A DNA stretch of 64,000 nucleotides, taken from the NCBI RefSeq assembly GCF_963675165.1, contig NC_087382.1, forward strand, positions 6,930,315 through 6,994,314, written 5' to 3'. The stretch comes from Halichondria panicea. Its lineage: Eukaryota > Porifera > Demospongiae > Suberitida > Halichondriidae. This document shows, piece by piece, positions 32,513-43,760 of this stretch (its first letter is position 1; the number at the start of each line of letters is the position of its first letter). The notes beneath the pieces are model-generated. The model saw only the letters and a list, made by a program, of their open reading frames with translations, had not been told where the DNA came from and made no database searches. The translations under genes were made by a program, and so were the position numbers.

Positions 32513-32881
32513 CTCACTTGGCAGTTTAGGGCAAATAGTAAATTGCAAAAAACCACTTGAGATAAGTGTAACAGTTTACATAAGTAAACCACAACCATTG
32601 TAGATCAAGGTACAAAGTTCAAATTTTGGAGACAAAATTTGAAAAAAACTGTCGCATTTTCTATTTAATGCCCTCTACTTAAATATGCGTATTTCAAGCG
32701 AAAATGATAGACATCATATCCGGGCGCCATAAAAATGGTAAAACTGAGTTCTTCACAAAAAAAAATTTGGGGGTGTGGCTGCACTTGTTTGTATTCCGGA
32801 AATTGTAAAGTTATATATTTCACTGTAGCTCCACCCCTGAAAGTCACATGACTTTAAAAACACATTCAACATGTTCCTTCA
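32513..32881. other. No gene seen
   Basis: AT-rich, with A and T homopolymer runs; nothing recognised. Confidence 0.4.
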
Positions 32882-34110
32882 TTATAAGACTACATTATTG
32901 CAAAGTTTCATCAGTTTATATGTAACCATCCAAAAAGACATAATCACATATACAAGAAATTCACAATAAATCCCAATAATTAATTGAGCCATCCCAACAC
33001 TGAGTAGGTAAACATCCTTTCGTTGGCGTTTTGCTAGGAAAGGTTGCAGATCACATGCACGATCATAAGCCACGTATTTCAGTCGCTTTATGTCGTTTCC
33101 TCGAGCAAACGTGGAGAGAAAAATATACATATGACTGTACATTTCCGTGAAATTGACTACAATTCCACAGGGTCCACAGGGTCGAACAGCTGCAATAATT
33201 CCAGCAGTCCTGTCAAAGTACCGATTTACATTACGGGGCTTACGACAGCCAACAAGTTGCTCATCACTGTCTGCATCCGACAGATCTCCAAGCTGCTGGT
33301 GACTGAATGGCAGTTGAAAATTACCACATTCCAACACAGATCCAGTGGAAACAACTGAAACAGATGCGGGAGGGGAGGGGATTTTGGTGAGAGATGCGAT
33401 CGGGATCGAAACCGTCAAACTTTTGCTGGATGTATGCTCGCTTCCTGGTGCTTACCGCCAGATATCGGTGAGCGAACACAACACTGCACTCACGTCACAC
33501 ATTACCTTAGTTTTTGGAGCGGCACACATTGCTCAATTTAACTTTTCGTTTCCATCATTGTAATCATGCCTTCCTTGCAACCTGGAACGTCGCACTCATG
33601 ATGCACCCATTCTGGTGTCTGTGAATTAACACCTCGCATAACCGACTGGCACAATTGTTCAATGTCACGTTGATTTCCTGTGGTGAAAATATTGAAATTC
33701 TGCTCACGGATAGTTCTACTCTCTGTGAACTTCTCTACCAACTGACACAAAAACCAGCTATCTTCTAGGCGAGTTTGAGTTGCATTCAGTTTCCAGTCAT
33801 TCTCCCCGATTATGTTTTGTCGTTTGAACGTAGGTGAAAATATGCCCAGCCTGCTGCGATGCATTTCACTGTGCCTGGCTCTGAAAAGTACAAGCACTAA
33901 ACAGTGTTAAGTGTCGCAGAAGCTCTTTCTCGAAAACAGTCTTCGAAGATGTTTGAAAGTACTTCACATCACTGTCACTTGCATAGAAAAAATGTTCTTT
34001 TGCTGTAGTGGTATGTGCTTCGACAAAGTAACCCGAGAAAAGTGCAGCAACGAGTGTTCCGCTTATCGTGTATACAATGGGGAATGATGGTCTGTTTCTG
34101 CAACTATTAT
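32882..34110 (-). pseudogene. KDZ-like transposase gene with Cys-cluster region
   Basis: Minus strand in order: GYFVEAHTTTAKEHFFYASD (34.05 kb), SSKTVFEKELLRHLT, then SRLGIFSPTFKRQ, WFLCQLVEKF, REQNFNIFTTGNQRDIEQLC, WVHHECDVPGCKEGMITM. One shift leads to GNEKLN, a stop, AMCAAPKTK and a GTAATG donor. After an intron (about 33.48-33.42 kb) come LVGCRKPRNVNRYFDRTAGI, VVNFTEMYSHMYIF, ARGNDIKRLKYVAYDRACDL and QPFL. The Cys/His CxxxGCxEGMxTxDGNEK part followed by GCxKPxNVxRxxDRTAGI...AYDRACDLxPFL matches the cysteine-cluster plus KDZ-type layout I recall from corals and sponges. VRPCGPCGIVV holds a 9-bp duplication (33165-33182). At least two frame breaks, so probably inactive. Confidence 0.65.
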
Positions 34111-34794
34111 TCGTTAAACTATTATTCCATGAACTGTCTATTTTATATACTCACCTTACTAGCAACGCTTTACCACAGCATGCCTGAGTGGGAGGAACAA
34201 GAATGAGTGGCTTGAATGAAGAATTCGAAGGGGCAATGCTGTGCTGTTGTTCGTGGATGGCTGCAGAGCAGCTGTCTTGCAGTGGGAATGAGTTCCATCG
34301 AATTCAACTGCAGCAGCATTGCAGGAATCACCACCAATAGTCATGAATCGCATACAGACATGAATTGCCTCCAACAGCACAACCCTTAATCACAAACTTG
34401 CTCACAAGGTGCCACCTCAGAGGTGTCTTAGCTGGAAAGTGCTTCTCTGCTGTAATTAGCTCTGCTGTAATTAGAGTTGGAATTGTTACAACTGGTATCT
34501 TCATCGACTTCATCGACGTCCTATAGAAGAAGAGCTGTGCAACAAATTTGTTGCTAGGGCCAGAATAGCTAGTGCAATAGCAGAACTCTTGCCTTAGAGG
34601 CTAGTAACACATCTATTCCCTAGACAACCTTACTGCTTAGCTGTTTGCAAGACAAGAACCCCAGTGCACATCCAAGTCTCTCCCTGAATACTTAACTTCT
34701 TTTGTTTCCCGGCCATTCGCCAACTCTACTAGTGAGATCGAGTAAGATCGAGTAAGTGCCTATTACCTATTTTCCATTGTTTAACCCTTTCGCA
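34111..34794. other. No clear gene; possible upstream exons of the KDZ-like gene
   Basis: A minus frame at 34380-34190 (VCMRFMTIGGDSCNAAAVEF) is open but unrecognised. 15-bp duplication at 34446. Confidence 0.3.
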
Positions 34795-35645
34795 TATTTT
34801 GTTTAAAAAATTTATAACTCATGAATCGTATATTAAAAACACTTGTAACAAAGTTCCACAGGTAGAACCGGACCTGTCGCATTCATGGAATCATCATTGT
34901 TGCCTAGCAACCAACTACTACCCCACAAATAACAATTGTTAAAAAATTCACAATTATGTACACAAACAATATTGCATGATGTTACGAAGTGACTGAACAC
35001 ATGATACAAGTGTTCAGAATGTTCTCACGGTGACATGGCTCGGACTCAATCAGGATCTGCAGAAACTTGTATTTGAGGTTCTATCGGCAGGCGCCCTTTT
35101 CCTGGGAAATATTTTCTTTACCTACACAGGTTTACAAGTTTAATGGTGGCTCATGATGTCCACTGTTGTACTAACTAGCCTAAACAAACCTATAGTGAAG
35201 CTATCAAGACTACAAATGCTACTCTATAGTGACTTACCAGGTTCAGGAAGATGGTCTACCTCAAGTGCAGGATTCTCAGGCTCTTTCTTTTTAGCTTGGC
35301 CTCGGAAAGGAAGTTTCCTACCTAGCTATGATCCCAGTCACTGTCCTCTCACTCTACAAGGCCATAGGCATTGATGTTCTCACTCTCTAGCCTATTCTCA
35401 CTCTCTAGCTTCCCTAGAACCTCCCTGAGGTTGTACTACGAAGATCTTGTAGCAATTAAGATCTTGTAGCAATTATAAAACGGTCACTTTTCTTTCGACT
35501 ATTCTGATTGAACCGTACCTCGAAGCAAAATATTAAAAACACCACGTGGAAGAGCAGCTCAATGCGCATGTGCTGGTACCTGCAGCGTGCACAATGATTT
35601 TTTGAAATGCCATGCCGACTATAGTCGGCTAAAGCGGGGAAAGGG
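34795..35645. mobile_element. Candidate piggyBac-type short element, TTAA-flanked
   Basis: TTAA at 34791-34794 and 35646-35649 brackets 851 bases that begin CCCTTTCGC and end with GCGGGGAAAGGG, so both ends start CCCTTTC inward. TTAA duplication with CC-starting ends is the piggyBac signature. It has no transposase frame. The 40 bases inside the left end (GCATATTTTGTTTAAAAAAT) recur at about 60830. Confidence 0.55.
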
Positions 35646-35908
35646 TTAATCATACATGCGCATGCTACTGTACTGCTAAATAATTTTATTTAAACATTCA
35701 CCAACACTTTATGTGCACACTACACAGAAATGGCAGCCAGCAAGCTTTCCACAAATGCTCATTTCCTTGAGACGGCTCAGTCCAACAGAATATCAAGTGT
35801 GAGAATGACACAGCTCATTGGAGCTCGGAGCTCGATGCTGACGCTATTGGAGTACAACTCGAATTTATTTTTTGGCCCCTAGGCCCCTACTAACGGCAGT
35901 TGAATCAT
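35646..35908. other. No gene seen
   Basis: AT-rich, nothing recognised. Confidence 0.35.
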
Positions 35909-36154
35909 TCATAACATTGCTGGGCCTGGGCCAGAAATTTCAAGAGCTAAACTGCTTTCAATATCACTGGTTTCATCCAGCCAGCGTTTGTATTTGAAAT
36001 GCTGAACAGCGACGGACTGAACAATCGGCAGTTGTTTGATTTTCCTCCTGAGAGGGAGCTCCTGCTGAACGATCCCATGCCTGCTGACCCATTTTGAATG
36101 CAGTTCGACTGGCACACGTATCTGCTGAGATGTATACACTCGAAGGTGAGGCAT
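35909..36154 (-). CDS. Hypothetical ORF
   Basis: RVPVELHSKWVSRHGIVQQE, KQLPIVQSVAVQHFKYKRWL, DETSDIESSLALEI: protein-like, no family recognised; could be an exon of a decayed element. Confidence 0.3.
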   Translation of the reverse strand: MPHLRVYTSQQIRVPVELHSKWVSRHGIVQQELPLRRKIKQLPIVQSVAVQHFKYKRWLDETSDIESSLALEISGPGPAML

Positions 36155-36249
36155 ACGAGCTGTTTCGCACGTGTCACGATGAGTTGGTGCAGGTTGGTGC
36201 AGGAAAAGCAGAAGACGAAGGACGAGAATGTGCAGGGAATTTTGCCCAA

Positions 36250-36692
36250 AGCACGAGGGTACCTAGCTAGAATAGCTCACTGCAGGCTATTGTGAACACT
36301 GACATTGAAGACGACGAGTGTCCACCCTGGAGAACAAACGTATCTCCCAAGGCAGCAATGTGTATCATCACACACTATTGCTCTTGGCTTTGGAGATGGT
36401 GAAGTAGCTCGTCTGTTGAGTATGCACTCAAAATATGGTGACGGAATTCTCCACCTCTCGGATGTATGTCAAAAACATATTTCGGAGAAAATTGGTTCTA
36501 GCTATCCTGTGTCCATGCAAGGCAACAGAGCTAGTGAACACTGCTGCTCATCTCGGTTTTGGGGAGGTGATTGAAGTGTCAACCCCGAATCGGCGGGCAA
36601 TCACACGATTTAGAAAGAGGAAACTGTCAGACTCTCTGGAAAATGCTAAAGACAGCAAATATCAGCGACAACAAATATTGGACGGCATTTGA
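36250..36692 (+). pseudogene. Hypothetical coding-like block in two frames
   Basis: First frame ALGFGDGEVARLLSMHSKYG, second ELVNTAAHLGFGEVIEVSTP and RRAITRFRKRKLSDSLENAK, ending QQILDGI and a stop. A frameshift separates the two. AAHLGFGEVIE is familiar from unnamed sponge/coral transposon proteins, but I cannot assign it. Confidence 0.3.
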
Positions 36693-36899
36693 CATTTCGG
36701 CAAGTTCATCTGCCCTCGCCGATATCGAGAATCAGTTGCCAACCTGAAACTATTTATATAGATAACAACCTCAGTCCTGTACTGTTATAGCAATACTATA
36801 ATAGGTCTGTGCTGTTTTATATATACTCACCATCTTATTTTCTTTATTACACGCAGCCATGTGGCATTAATTTTGACCTTTTAACCTAATTAATCTTTT

Positions 36900-37576
36900 A
36901 ACCTAATTAATGGCTTTACACATGCATGTGTGTACAACACAGTGTACAACACAGTGTACAACAGTAATGGGAATAACATGGGTAAATAATAAATTATTAT
37001 GTATGCACATTACACTGGCGTGACATCTGTGTATAACATGTGTATAACGTGGTATAATTATGCATGTTATGCACATTATACTGGTATTTTGGGTCCCAGT
37101 TGTGCGTAACTTTGGTAAGTGTGACATTATACACGTTGACTTTATACTGTATAATGTCTAACATGAACATGTAAATAATTATGCATGTTATGTTATGCAC
37201 ATTATACTGGTATTTTGGGTCCCATTTGTGCGTAACTTCGGTAAGTGTGACATTGACTTTATACTGTATAATATCTAACATGTATATAACACTGTGTATA
37301 ACATGTGGTATAATTATGCATGTTATGCACATTATACTGATATTTTGAGTGTACAGTTGTGAGGAAGTGTGATATTATATACGTTGATCTAAATTATGCA
37401 TAACATGCATGAGTGTACAGTTGTGAGGAAGTGTGATATTATACACGTTGACTTTATACGTTGACTTTATACTGTATAACACTGTGTATAACATGTGTAT
37501 AACGTGGTATAATAAGCATAATTATACTACTATTTTGAGTGTACAGTTGTGAGGAAGTGTGATATTATACACATTC
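36900..37576. repeat. AT-rich satellite, about 125-130 bp unit
   Basis: GCACATTATACTGGTATTTT, GGGTCCCAGTTGTGCGTAAC, AAGTGTGACATTATACACGT and TTGACTTTATACTGTATAAT recur in order at about 37071, 37196 and 37327, then in shortened versions to 37570. Many units contain ATGCATGTTATGCACATTAT-type palindromes. A similar repeat lies at 62280-62570. Confidence 0.9.
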
Positions 37577-37967
37577 TCAGGTATATTAAGGACTGGGACC
37601 TTCAATTATTGCTGAATCAGCTAAAACGCAGCCACGCCCACGATTTTTAATATGTTTTGTGTGTAAAAATTTTGTGCAGCTACTTATCTTTTTTAGTTCT
37701 AAAAACGGTGTTCTAAACCTCTTAGTGTAGTAGGTAGTTCAAAGGCTTAAGCAGACATATCCGCTGGGAGAGAGCATTATGTTCTATTTAGAGTAAGTTA
37801 TTAGCCTATAAAAATAAAAATGTCACTTATGTCAGCTGTAAGACTAAGTTTTGTGCAAAATCTCACCTTTGGCCAAAGAAGTGGCTCTCTCCCAGCAGAT
37901 ATGTCTGCTTAAGCCTTTGAACTACCTACTACACTAAGAATTAAGAGCTATTTAGAACACGGTTTTT
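37577..37967. mobile_element. Foldback family C, copy 2, truncated, inserted in satellite
   Basis: Starts TCAGGTATATTAAGGACTGG directly inside the AT-rich satellite and keeps most of both arms, but the right end is lost after AAGAATTAAGAGCT, where unrelated sequence begins. Confidence 0.9.
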
Positions 37968-38429
37968 TTTTCTGCAGCCTCACCCTGGTTTCTTTACCGC
38001 AGAGAGAAGCCGGATCGCTGCCAATTGGCGTCAACGGCCGTGTCAGCCACTTACCAGAGTGACGCCAATAGGCGTCATTGGCGCATAATCGTCTCCAGCG
38101 TAACATAATTATGTTTATATTATAGCTTGCTCTTTATTGTTAACACTTTACAGTGCTGTGTGTATAACTTGCACAGCAATATTTAAATTTCCTGTAACAG
38201 TCCAGACGCACAACATCTGTAGGATTTGTTAACTGTCCTTGGCCTTAGTGCACATTTCCTGCCTTCACATTTACTACTACAGGATAGTGCAATGTTTCCT
38301 GTAGAACTTCCTTTGCTTTATCTTTATACCTGTCATTCATAAATCCTTAGCATATAGGCCTCACTGCAGTGTGTACTTCATCACCCACCAGTTGGTATTT
38401 ACTGTAGCAAGAGTCCACCTCTACAATAG
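37968..38429. other. No gene seen
   Basis: Contains an inverted GACGCCAATAGGCGTC and nearby CCAATTGGCGTC near 38015-38085. No coding pattern. Confidence 0.4.
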
Positions 38430-38725
38430 TCCATACTCACTGTAACAATACTGACCACCCACTAGTCCATGGTACAATACTTGACATCTGATGTACACAC
38501 CTGACCACCGTCCATGCACACTGCAACTGCAACAATACTTCACATCCACTAGTCCATGCTAACTCCACCCACTATATAGTTCATGATTGCTCACTATGAT
38601 TGCTCACTTGTACTGCAATAAACCTCGACCACCCACCAGTCCATGCGTACTGTAACAATACCACCAGTCCATGTTCATGTTCACTGCAATAAGCACCCAC
38701 CAGTCCATGCATACTGTAACACCCA
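38430..38725. repeat. Degenerate minisatellite, CACCAGTCCATG units
   Basis: CACTAGTCCATG/CACCAGTCCATG followed by a variable TACTGTAACAATAC-like segment recurs about eight times with irregular spacing. Confidence 0.75.
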
Positions 38726-39060
38726 AGTATACGACGGAACGATCGCAAATAATTATATGATCAGGGTGCTATCAATAACAATGAGCAAAGGCATTGACTC
38801 TGAAGTACCCTTTTCTTGGAGAGTATACTCTGGTACAGTGTGTGTGTGTAGTATTGTTTCGCTGCTTGCATTAAACTTCCGGTATCCCGGTCCCACTCTT
38901 TAATCTGGTTCTGGTTTTGTAGCTATGAATCGACATGGGTTTCATTTGACATGGGTTTCTTTGGTACTAGATAGATAGTTTTGAACGTAGCATGTACTTT
39001 TCTCAACCACGCTTGGATTGGTCTTGTGTTGGATTGGTCTTGTGACAGATACAGGGGTTA
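38726..39060. other. No gene seen
   Basis: 16-bp duplication of GGATTGGTCTTGTG at about 39013; TA at 39059-39060 is the target duplication of the next element. Confidence 0.5.
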
Positions 39061-39358
39061 CAGTAGAACCTCGATTATCCGGAACCTCGATTATCCGGCT
39101 TGGCAGTTTTCTTTTTACATAATTTAGAAAATGGGCGTGTCCAATGGGCGTGTCCCTCAAATGCGCATGCGCGTTGCAGCTGTTACCATGGAGACATGCC
39201 TGCTTTTCTTTTGCGCATGCGCAGACAACCATGTGGCACTGCTGTTCATCAATAAAGTGGGTGGATCAAAGCGTGGTTCATCTATTCGATTATCCGGCAT
39301 ATTCACTTATCCGGCCTGCTTCTGGAACCAAGGTGTCCGGATAATCGAGGTTCTACTG
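39061..39358. mobile_element. Tigger/pogo-type MITE, 298 bp, TA target duplication
   Basis: Begins CAGTAGAACCTCGATTATCC and ends CGAGGTTCTACTG, flanked by TA on both sides. This end sequence is characteristic of Tigger/pogo elements (established). The left end carries a 16-bp tandem duplication (ACCTCGATTATCCGGA), and internal GCGCATGCGC boxes are present. No transposase. Confidence 0.92.
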
Positions 39359-39489
39359 TACTCCTACATAACTATATCTAATTTTTTTACTGATTCATTA
39401 AACGTAATTATTCCTTTGTATCTAGAGAGGTTGGCAGGGTTATACTCGATGCCAAAACACCAATCGCCTACGACATGCAATCATAATTT

Positions 39490-39740
39490 GCAATCATAAT
39501 TATGAGAGGAATGTTGCATTGTTGAAGAAAGAGCTCGAAAACAAAAACAAAAAACCGAACACAGAAGCCTGGTTCGCACTTTCTCAGAAAGAAGGAACTT
39601 GCCAAACTTGTGGTTTCATTGTGCCTTCATTTCTGAAGATGGCGATGTATAGTTTTGTTATCAAAGAGGCTGCATTGAGCACACACAAAAAACTTTGTGT
39701 ACCTGGGAAGAAAGTCTTGACGGTGGGTATGTCGTGACAA
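39490..39740 (+). CDS. Hypothetical ORF with a Cys pair
   Basis: ERNVALLKKELENKNKKPNT, EAWFALSQKEGTCQTCGF, VIKEAALSTHKKLCVPGKK. A lysine-rich helical start and a CxxC...H...C arrangement hint at a zinc-binding fold, but no family is recognised. Confidence 0.3.
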
Positions 39741-40029
39741 TAGCTTCTTTGATGAAGTTGTAGATCACTGGCCAAATTTAGATATCACATCCATCTGGCC
39801 GTCTGGACCATGCTTTACCATCCAGCTTTACCATCCATCCAGCTTTACCATCCATCTGACTTTACCATCCATCTGACACAACCATCTGACACAAATCAAA
39901 TGAACACTATGAAGTGGCACAGAATATTTAATTGTGAAAGCATCCTTACCGTAAATTACTAATAATATGTTCCGTAATACTTTATCTCGTTTATTTGCTT
40001 TTACATGCAGTGAATTCTTAGCTTACACT

Positions 40030-40140
40030 GTAAAAAAAGGGGTGTCACAGTAAAACCAAAATAGGGTGTCAATGCCATACTGACACCCTATCAAGGGTGT
40101 CAAGTTATTGACACCCGGTGTCAAGGCAGGTGCTGCCATA
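40030..40140. repeat. Cluster of GGGTGTCA/TGACACC inverted boxes
   Basis: At least six GGTGTCA or TGACACC octamer-like boxes occur within 110 bases in both orientations after an ACTGTAAAAAAAGG start. This looks like a compact palindromic element end. Confidence 0.7.
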
Positions 40141-40149
40141 ACACTATAG

Positions 40150-40430
40150 CATGCACCAGGTTATTATGCCTCGAGGCGTAGCCGCACGAGGGATACGGTA
40201 AAGCTGACTGTGTGTGTGTGTGTGTCTGTGTGTCTGTTCCAGCTGTAACTGCTCAACGGTTGCAATGCGACGAAAACTAACAGCTTCTATAGGCTTCTAG
40301 CCACGTTCTCTTGGATTTTGATTCGTGGATTTGCAAACTAAAGCTTCTTTCTCGAGTTATGGCTAGTTTGACTCACATTGAAGGCTGTTGCAGTCTCTTC
40401 AGAATCTTTCATAGCATCATCTGTCCGCAC
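40150..40430 (+). repeat. Probable dispersed repeat (SINE-like?)
   Basis: GTTATTATGCCTCGAGGCGT, AGCCGCACGAGGGATACGGT, a GT run, then TGCTCAACGGTTGCAATGCG. I recall this lead sequence from repeats in other genomes, but there is only one copy here and no poly-A or TSD is identified. Confidence 0.35.
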
Positions 40431-41648
40431 AAACTTTCTATTCAACATATGAGTTAGCCTTGCACTAAAGCGCTAGCTTTTTGTTAGCTACAATACTCAG
40501 AAAATATCTGTTAAAACAGCTAGCTAGCAGTAGCCATTTGTGAAATTGATCTCTTTGGACACACCCTTTAATTATTCCTGTGTATGTAATGCGCATGCGC
40601 GCTCATTCCCCACGTGTGAGAAAATAATAATATCCAAGATCCAGATCCAGATCCTCCTGGCAGAATCATCTTTGTCTTGAAGGCCTGGTAAGCCACAAAA
40701 CACTACCATATAACAATATAGATAACAATATGCATGTACACAGGTCTTTTCTTCTTAGATATTATATACACTGAACTACAGATCTTGGAAGAATCAATTT
40801 TCTTCTTTCTTGAGGTCCTAGTAAGCCACATAATACAACAATAGATGCATGTAAATAAGTCTTTTCTTCTCAGTGACTTTATATAGATAAGCTAACCTTT
40901 AATATAAAATTCATTATAGAAACTAATATAACACTCTAATACTTTTCAGCGAAAGCAAAAACATGGCGAGAGGCATTAGCACAGCGCCAGCTTGAACACT
41001 AGTTCTACTAGTATATAATTTCACGAACAACAAAATTAATCACAAATCACAAAAAAAAAAAAATATGCGTAACAGTTCAGTTTTCAGTTAGTTCAGTTTG
41101 TTGTTGATAAAATTTACTCAAGATTGTCGTGGAAATTAACTATAGACTTGGGTACAGAAGACTATATACAAACTTTTCAAAAAATAACAGAATGGTAGGA
41201 AAAGAGATGTAGCAAAGCAGACGTGGATTGATGTTACATCACCAGGACATTATCCTCCACCAGGACCAATAAACATAAACAGTGTTTCGTTAAGAGCTAT
41301 ATTAAAAATCACAGGTCTTGATAATTGGAAGCAAACAGTCTACTATCAAACATGCACACTGCTAAGCATACTTACATTACAGGCCTACCTCGAGAATATC
41401 TTTTCCCTTTCCTCGACCAAGAAAAACAGCAAGTAGCTGAAGCGTATATGATGCAGTATAATTCATGTAAACCCATGAAGTGTTGAAATGTAGTTACTGC
41501 CAATTGTACGCATGCATACAAGACTTAGTACATAATACCTGCTGATTCACTTTCGATGTATATTCCGACAACAGCTTCTTTAGTGTGAGAATACTTAACT
41601 AATTCGCTCCAGTGATTTGGCAAAACTCCTTGATCATCTGTATAGGGT
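40431..41648. repeat. No gene; imperfect 110-bp direct repeat
   Basis: CCTGGTAAGCCACAAAACAC...ATGCATGTACACAGGTCTTT (40680-40760) recurs as CCTAGTAAGCCACATAATAC...GCATGTAAATAAGTCTTT (40810-40880). The remaining sequence is AT-rich with no recognisable coding. Confidence 0.6.
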
Positions 41649-42192
41649 TCAAAAGAACATTTCCAAGATCTGCTTTACGGTTGGTCCTTCTGTCTTGATC
41701 CACTCCCTACGTATGCATGTGAGCAGTCTGCTCCATGAGAGTTCTTTGAGAGGTATGACCGCTTCAAGAATGAAATGTGACGTTCGACAAAGTGGTTTCT
41801 GCAGACGTATCAATCTTTGCCTTGGAGGAACAGCTCTATCTGGCTGACGTATATTTTTAAACTTGGTACGAAGTTGACGCAGCTCTGAGAAATATATAAA
41901 AAAACGGTTCATCACACACCTTAAGCGCCATTGTCCACTTTGTCCGGCAGAATTGTATGCTTCTCGACTAGTCTCCAACATACCGGTCATTAGGAGTGGG
42001 CCGGGATGTGTGCACGATGTACACGATCTCCACGCATGCTTTCTTTGTAAGATACCCTGTCTCGAGGGTATCGAGGACTTTGTTAGTAGAAGTAGAGAAG
42101 CGAACAGGAATAACTAATTTCTCCGCCCAGTCTTTGTCTAGGTCCATCTCTGATTCTTTATTATCGGGCTTCTTGTCAATTGGTCTGCACAA
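41649..42192 (-). pseudogene. Hypothetical coding-like block in two frames
   Basis: First part (from 42192): DWAEKLVIPVRFSTSTNKVL, DTLETGYLTKKACVEIVYIV, HTSRPTPND. After a shift near 41980: LETSREAYNSAGQSGQWRLR, FKNIRQPDRAVPPRQRLIRL, ILEAVIPLKELSWSRLLTCI. Composition is protein-like through both, so probably one gene with a frameshift. Family unknown. Confidence 0.35.
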
Positions 42193-42240
42193 ATAAGAAC
42201 TGAAAAGTTGGAGAAATCAAGCAAACACTCACGCGTCATC

Positions 42241-43105
42241 CCGAGTTTATTTTTATTGTTGAATTGGATCTCTAAGCTTCAAAATGTTCAAAATGATACC
42301 AAGATCGACTATGTTTGAGGGAACGCTACGAAGTATTGCAACGCCCTCTTGAGCAGATGACGCTCAAACGTCATGCAGATCATAAAGCTTAGTAAAAGAT
42401 TTCCTGGATTGCTTGGCATCTAAGAAGAAGAAATAAAAAGACAAAGACTCCCGTCGCTCCAATGGTAAGCTTTCACGTCTTGTTATCAGCTTGTACTTAC
42501 TTTCTGTGTCATGTATCAGTCTTATAATAGATCGCTCACTTGTATGGAGCCTACAAAAAGTGTCTTAAAGGAAGCCTGTCTGATCTATTATAGGTGGCCT
42601 TTCACTTAGTATTCGTCTATAATTATGCTAGATCCAACTTAGCCTTACAAGAAGCTTTCCTCCTTTAATTTAGTATTGGTATCACTGCCATTGTGCTTAG
42701 TATTAGCAGGCCTGATGGGATGAGTGATCACATCTTGGAGAGCCCAGGAAATTGTCCTATAACATCCCCCAGGTAACATCCCCCAGGTTGTCGGAGGCCT
42801 GAGAAACAATAGTCTATCTTAACTTACTACTTATCTGTAGGTGTAGGTTGTTATGGAGGTACATACATCTAAGAGTGGATCTACGCCAAGCTAGCTAGCT
42901 AGATAGCTGCTTTTTATGAATTTCTGTTGCTGTTTTGTTAAGAAGTGGAGCTATAATATACCTGGCTCCTCTTGATGATTGTACGTATCCTGTACAAGTT
43001 GTCATCTTTTATTTGTTAAAAATAATTAACAATAATAGGGAAATTCCTAAAAAATGAACGTTTCTTCAACGTCCGCGCTTGACCTGTTTAAAGCTTCGTA
43101 GAGAG
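42241..43105 (+). mobile_element. Family B copy, both TIRs lost
   Basis: Collinear with 56620-57795: TTTTTATTGTTGAATTGGAT, AATGATACCAAGATCGAC, ACTCCCGTCGCTCCAATGG, AGTGATCACATC, GGATCTACGCCAAGCTAGCT, TTCAACGTCCGCGCTTGACC. It is shortened by internal deletions. Confidence 0.9.
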
Positions 43106-43621
43106 CCAAGAGCCTGTCTTTAGACAATATTGTTTATGTTCATAATTGTGAAATGTGTAAAAAAAAATCGTTAATTAGTGGGGGGTGGTCAGTTGCTAGG
43201 TAACGATGATGACGTCATGGTACCCCCAGGATATGGGCCACCTGTAGGTATGGGCTACCTGTAGGAAATAGTTGCAAGTGATTGTTCATGAGATATGTAT
43301 TTTTCTTTAAAAATGTGTTTTTTTAATTAAAGCCGGGACCAAAATGTCACAGATGAAGTAACAATCAACAAAAGTGAAATTAGATAATTGGGAAGTGGTT
43401 GTTGTATGTCGGAAATTCAGAAATTTCTCCTGATACAGGGTGGTATAGTATAGGGCGCGCAGCTGAAAGTTCAGGGAAACATCACATTTCCCAGGATCTC
43501 TGATAGATGATCAACATACACAATTTGAGTCTGCGAAGGTCATGTCAACTTATTATCATACCGCACAAAATAAGGTACAAAAAATCAGAGATCAAGTAAT
43601 AATTATACTGTACAACAGACA
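43106..43621. other. No gene seen
   Basis: No recognisable frame; GGGCCACCTGTAGGTATGGG-type duplication at about 43240. Confidence 0.4.
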
Positions 43622-43758
43622 GTAACGAGTTAGGGATTGGACTTTCTCTCCTTGGATTCTATTTTTAGTTTGCCTCCTTGCCTGAGGTGACTTTTTCACA
43701 CCTCAGGCAAGGAGGCAAACTAAAAATAGAATCCAAGGAGAGAAAGTCCACTCGTTAC
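43622..43758. repeat. Long hairpin: 51-bp perfect arms, 9-base loop
   Basis: 43639-43689 (starts GGACTTTCTCTCCTTGGATT) and 43699-43749 are exact reverse complements. Outside them GTAACGAGT (43622-43630) pairs with ACTCGTTAC (43750-43758), separated on the left by eight unpaired bases. Confidence 0.95.
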
Positions 43759-43760
43759 TG

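Noticed and set aside
33044-33358. A plus-strand ORF of 104 codons
   Set aside because: It is opposite the KDZ-like coding block, which carries the recognisable motifs.
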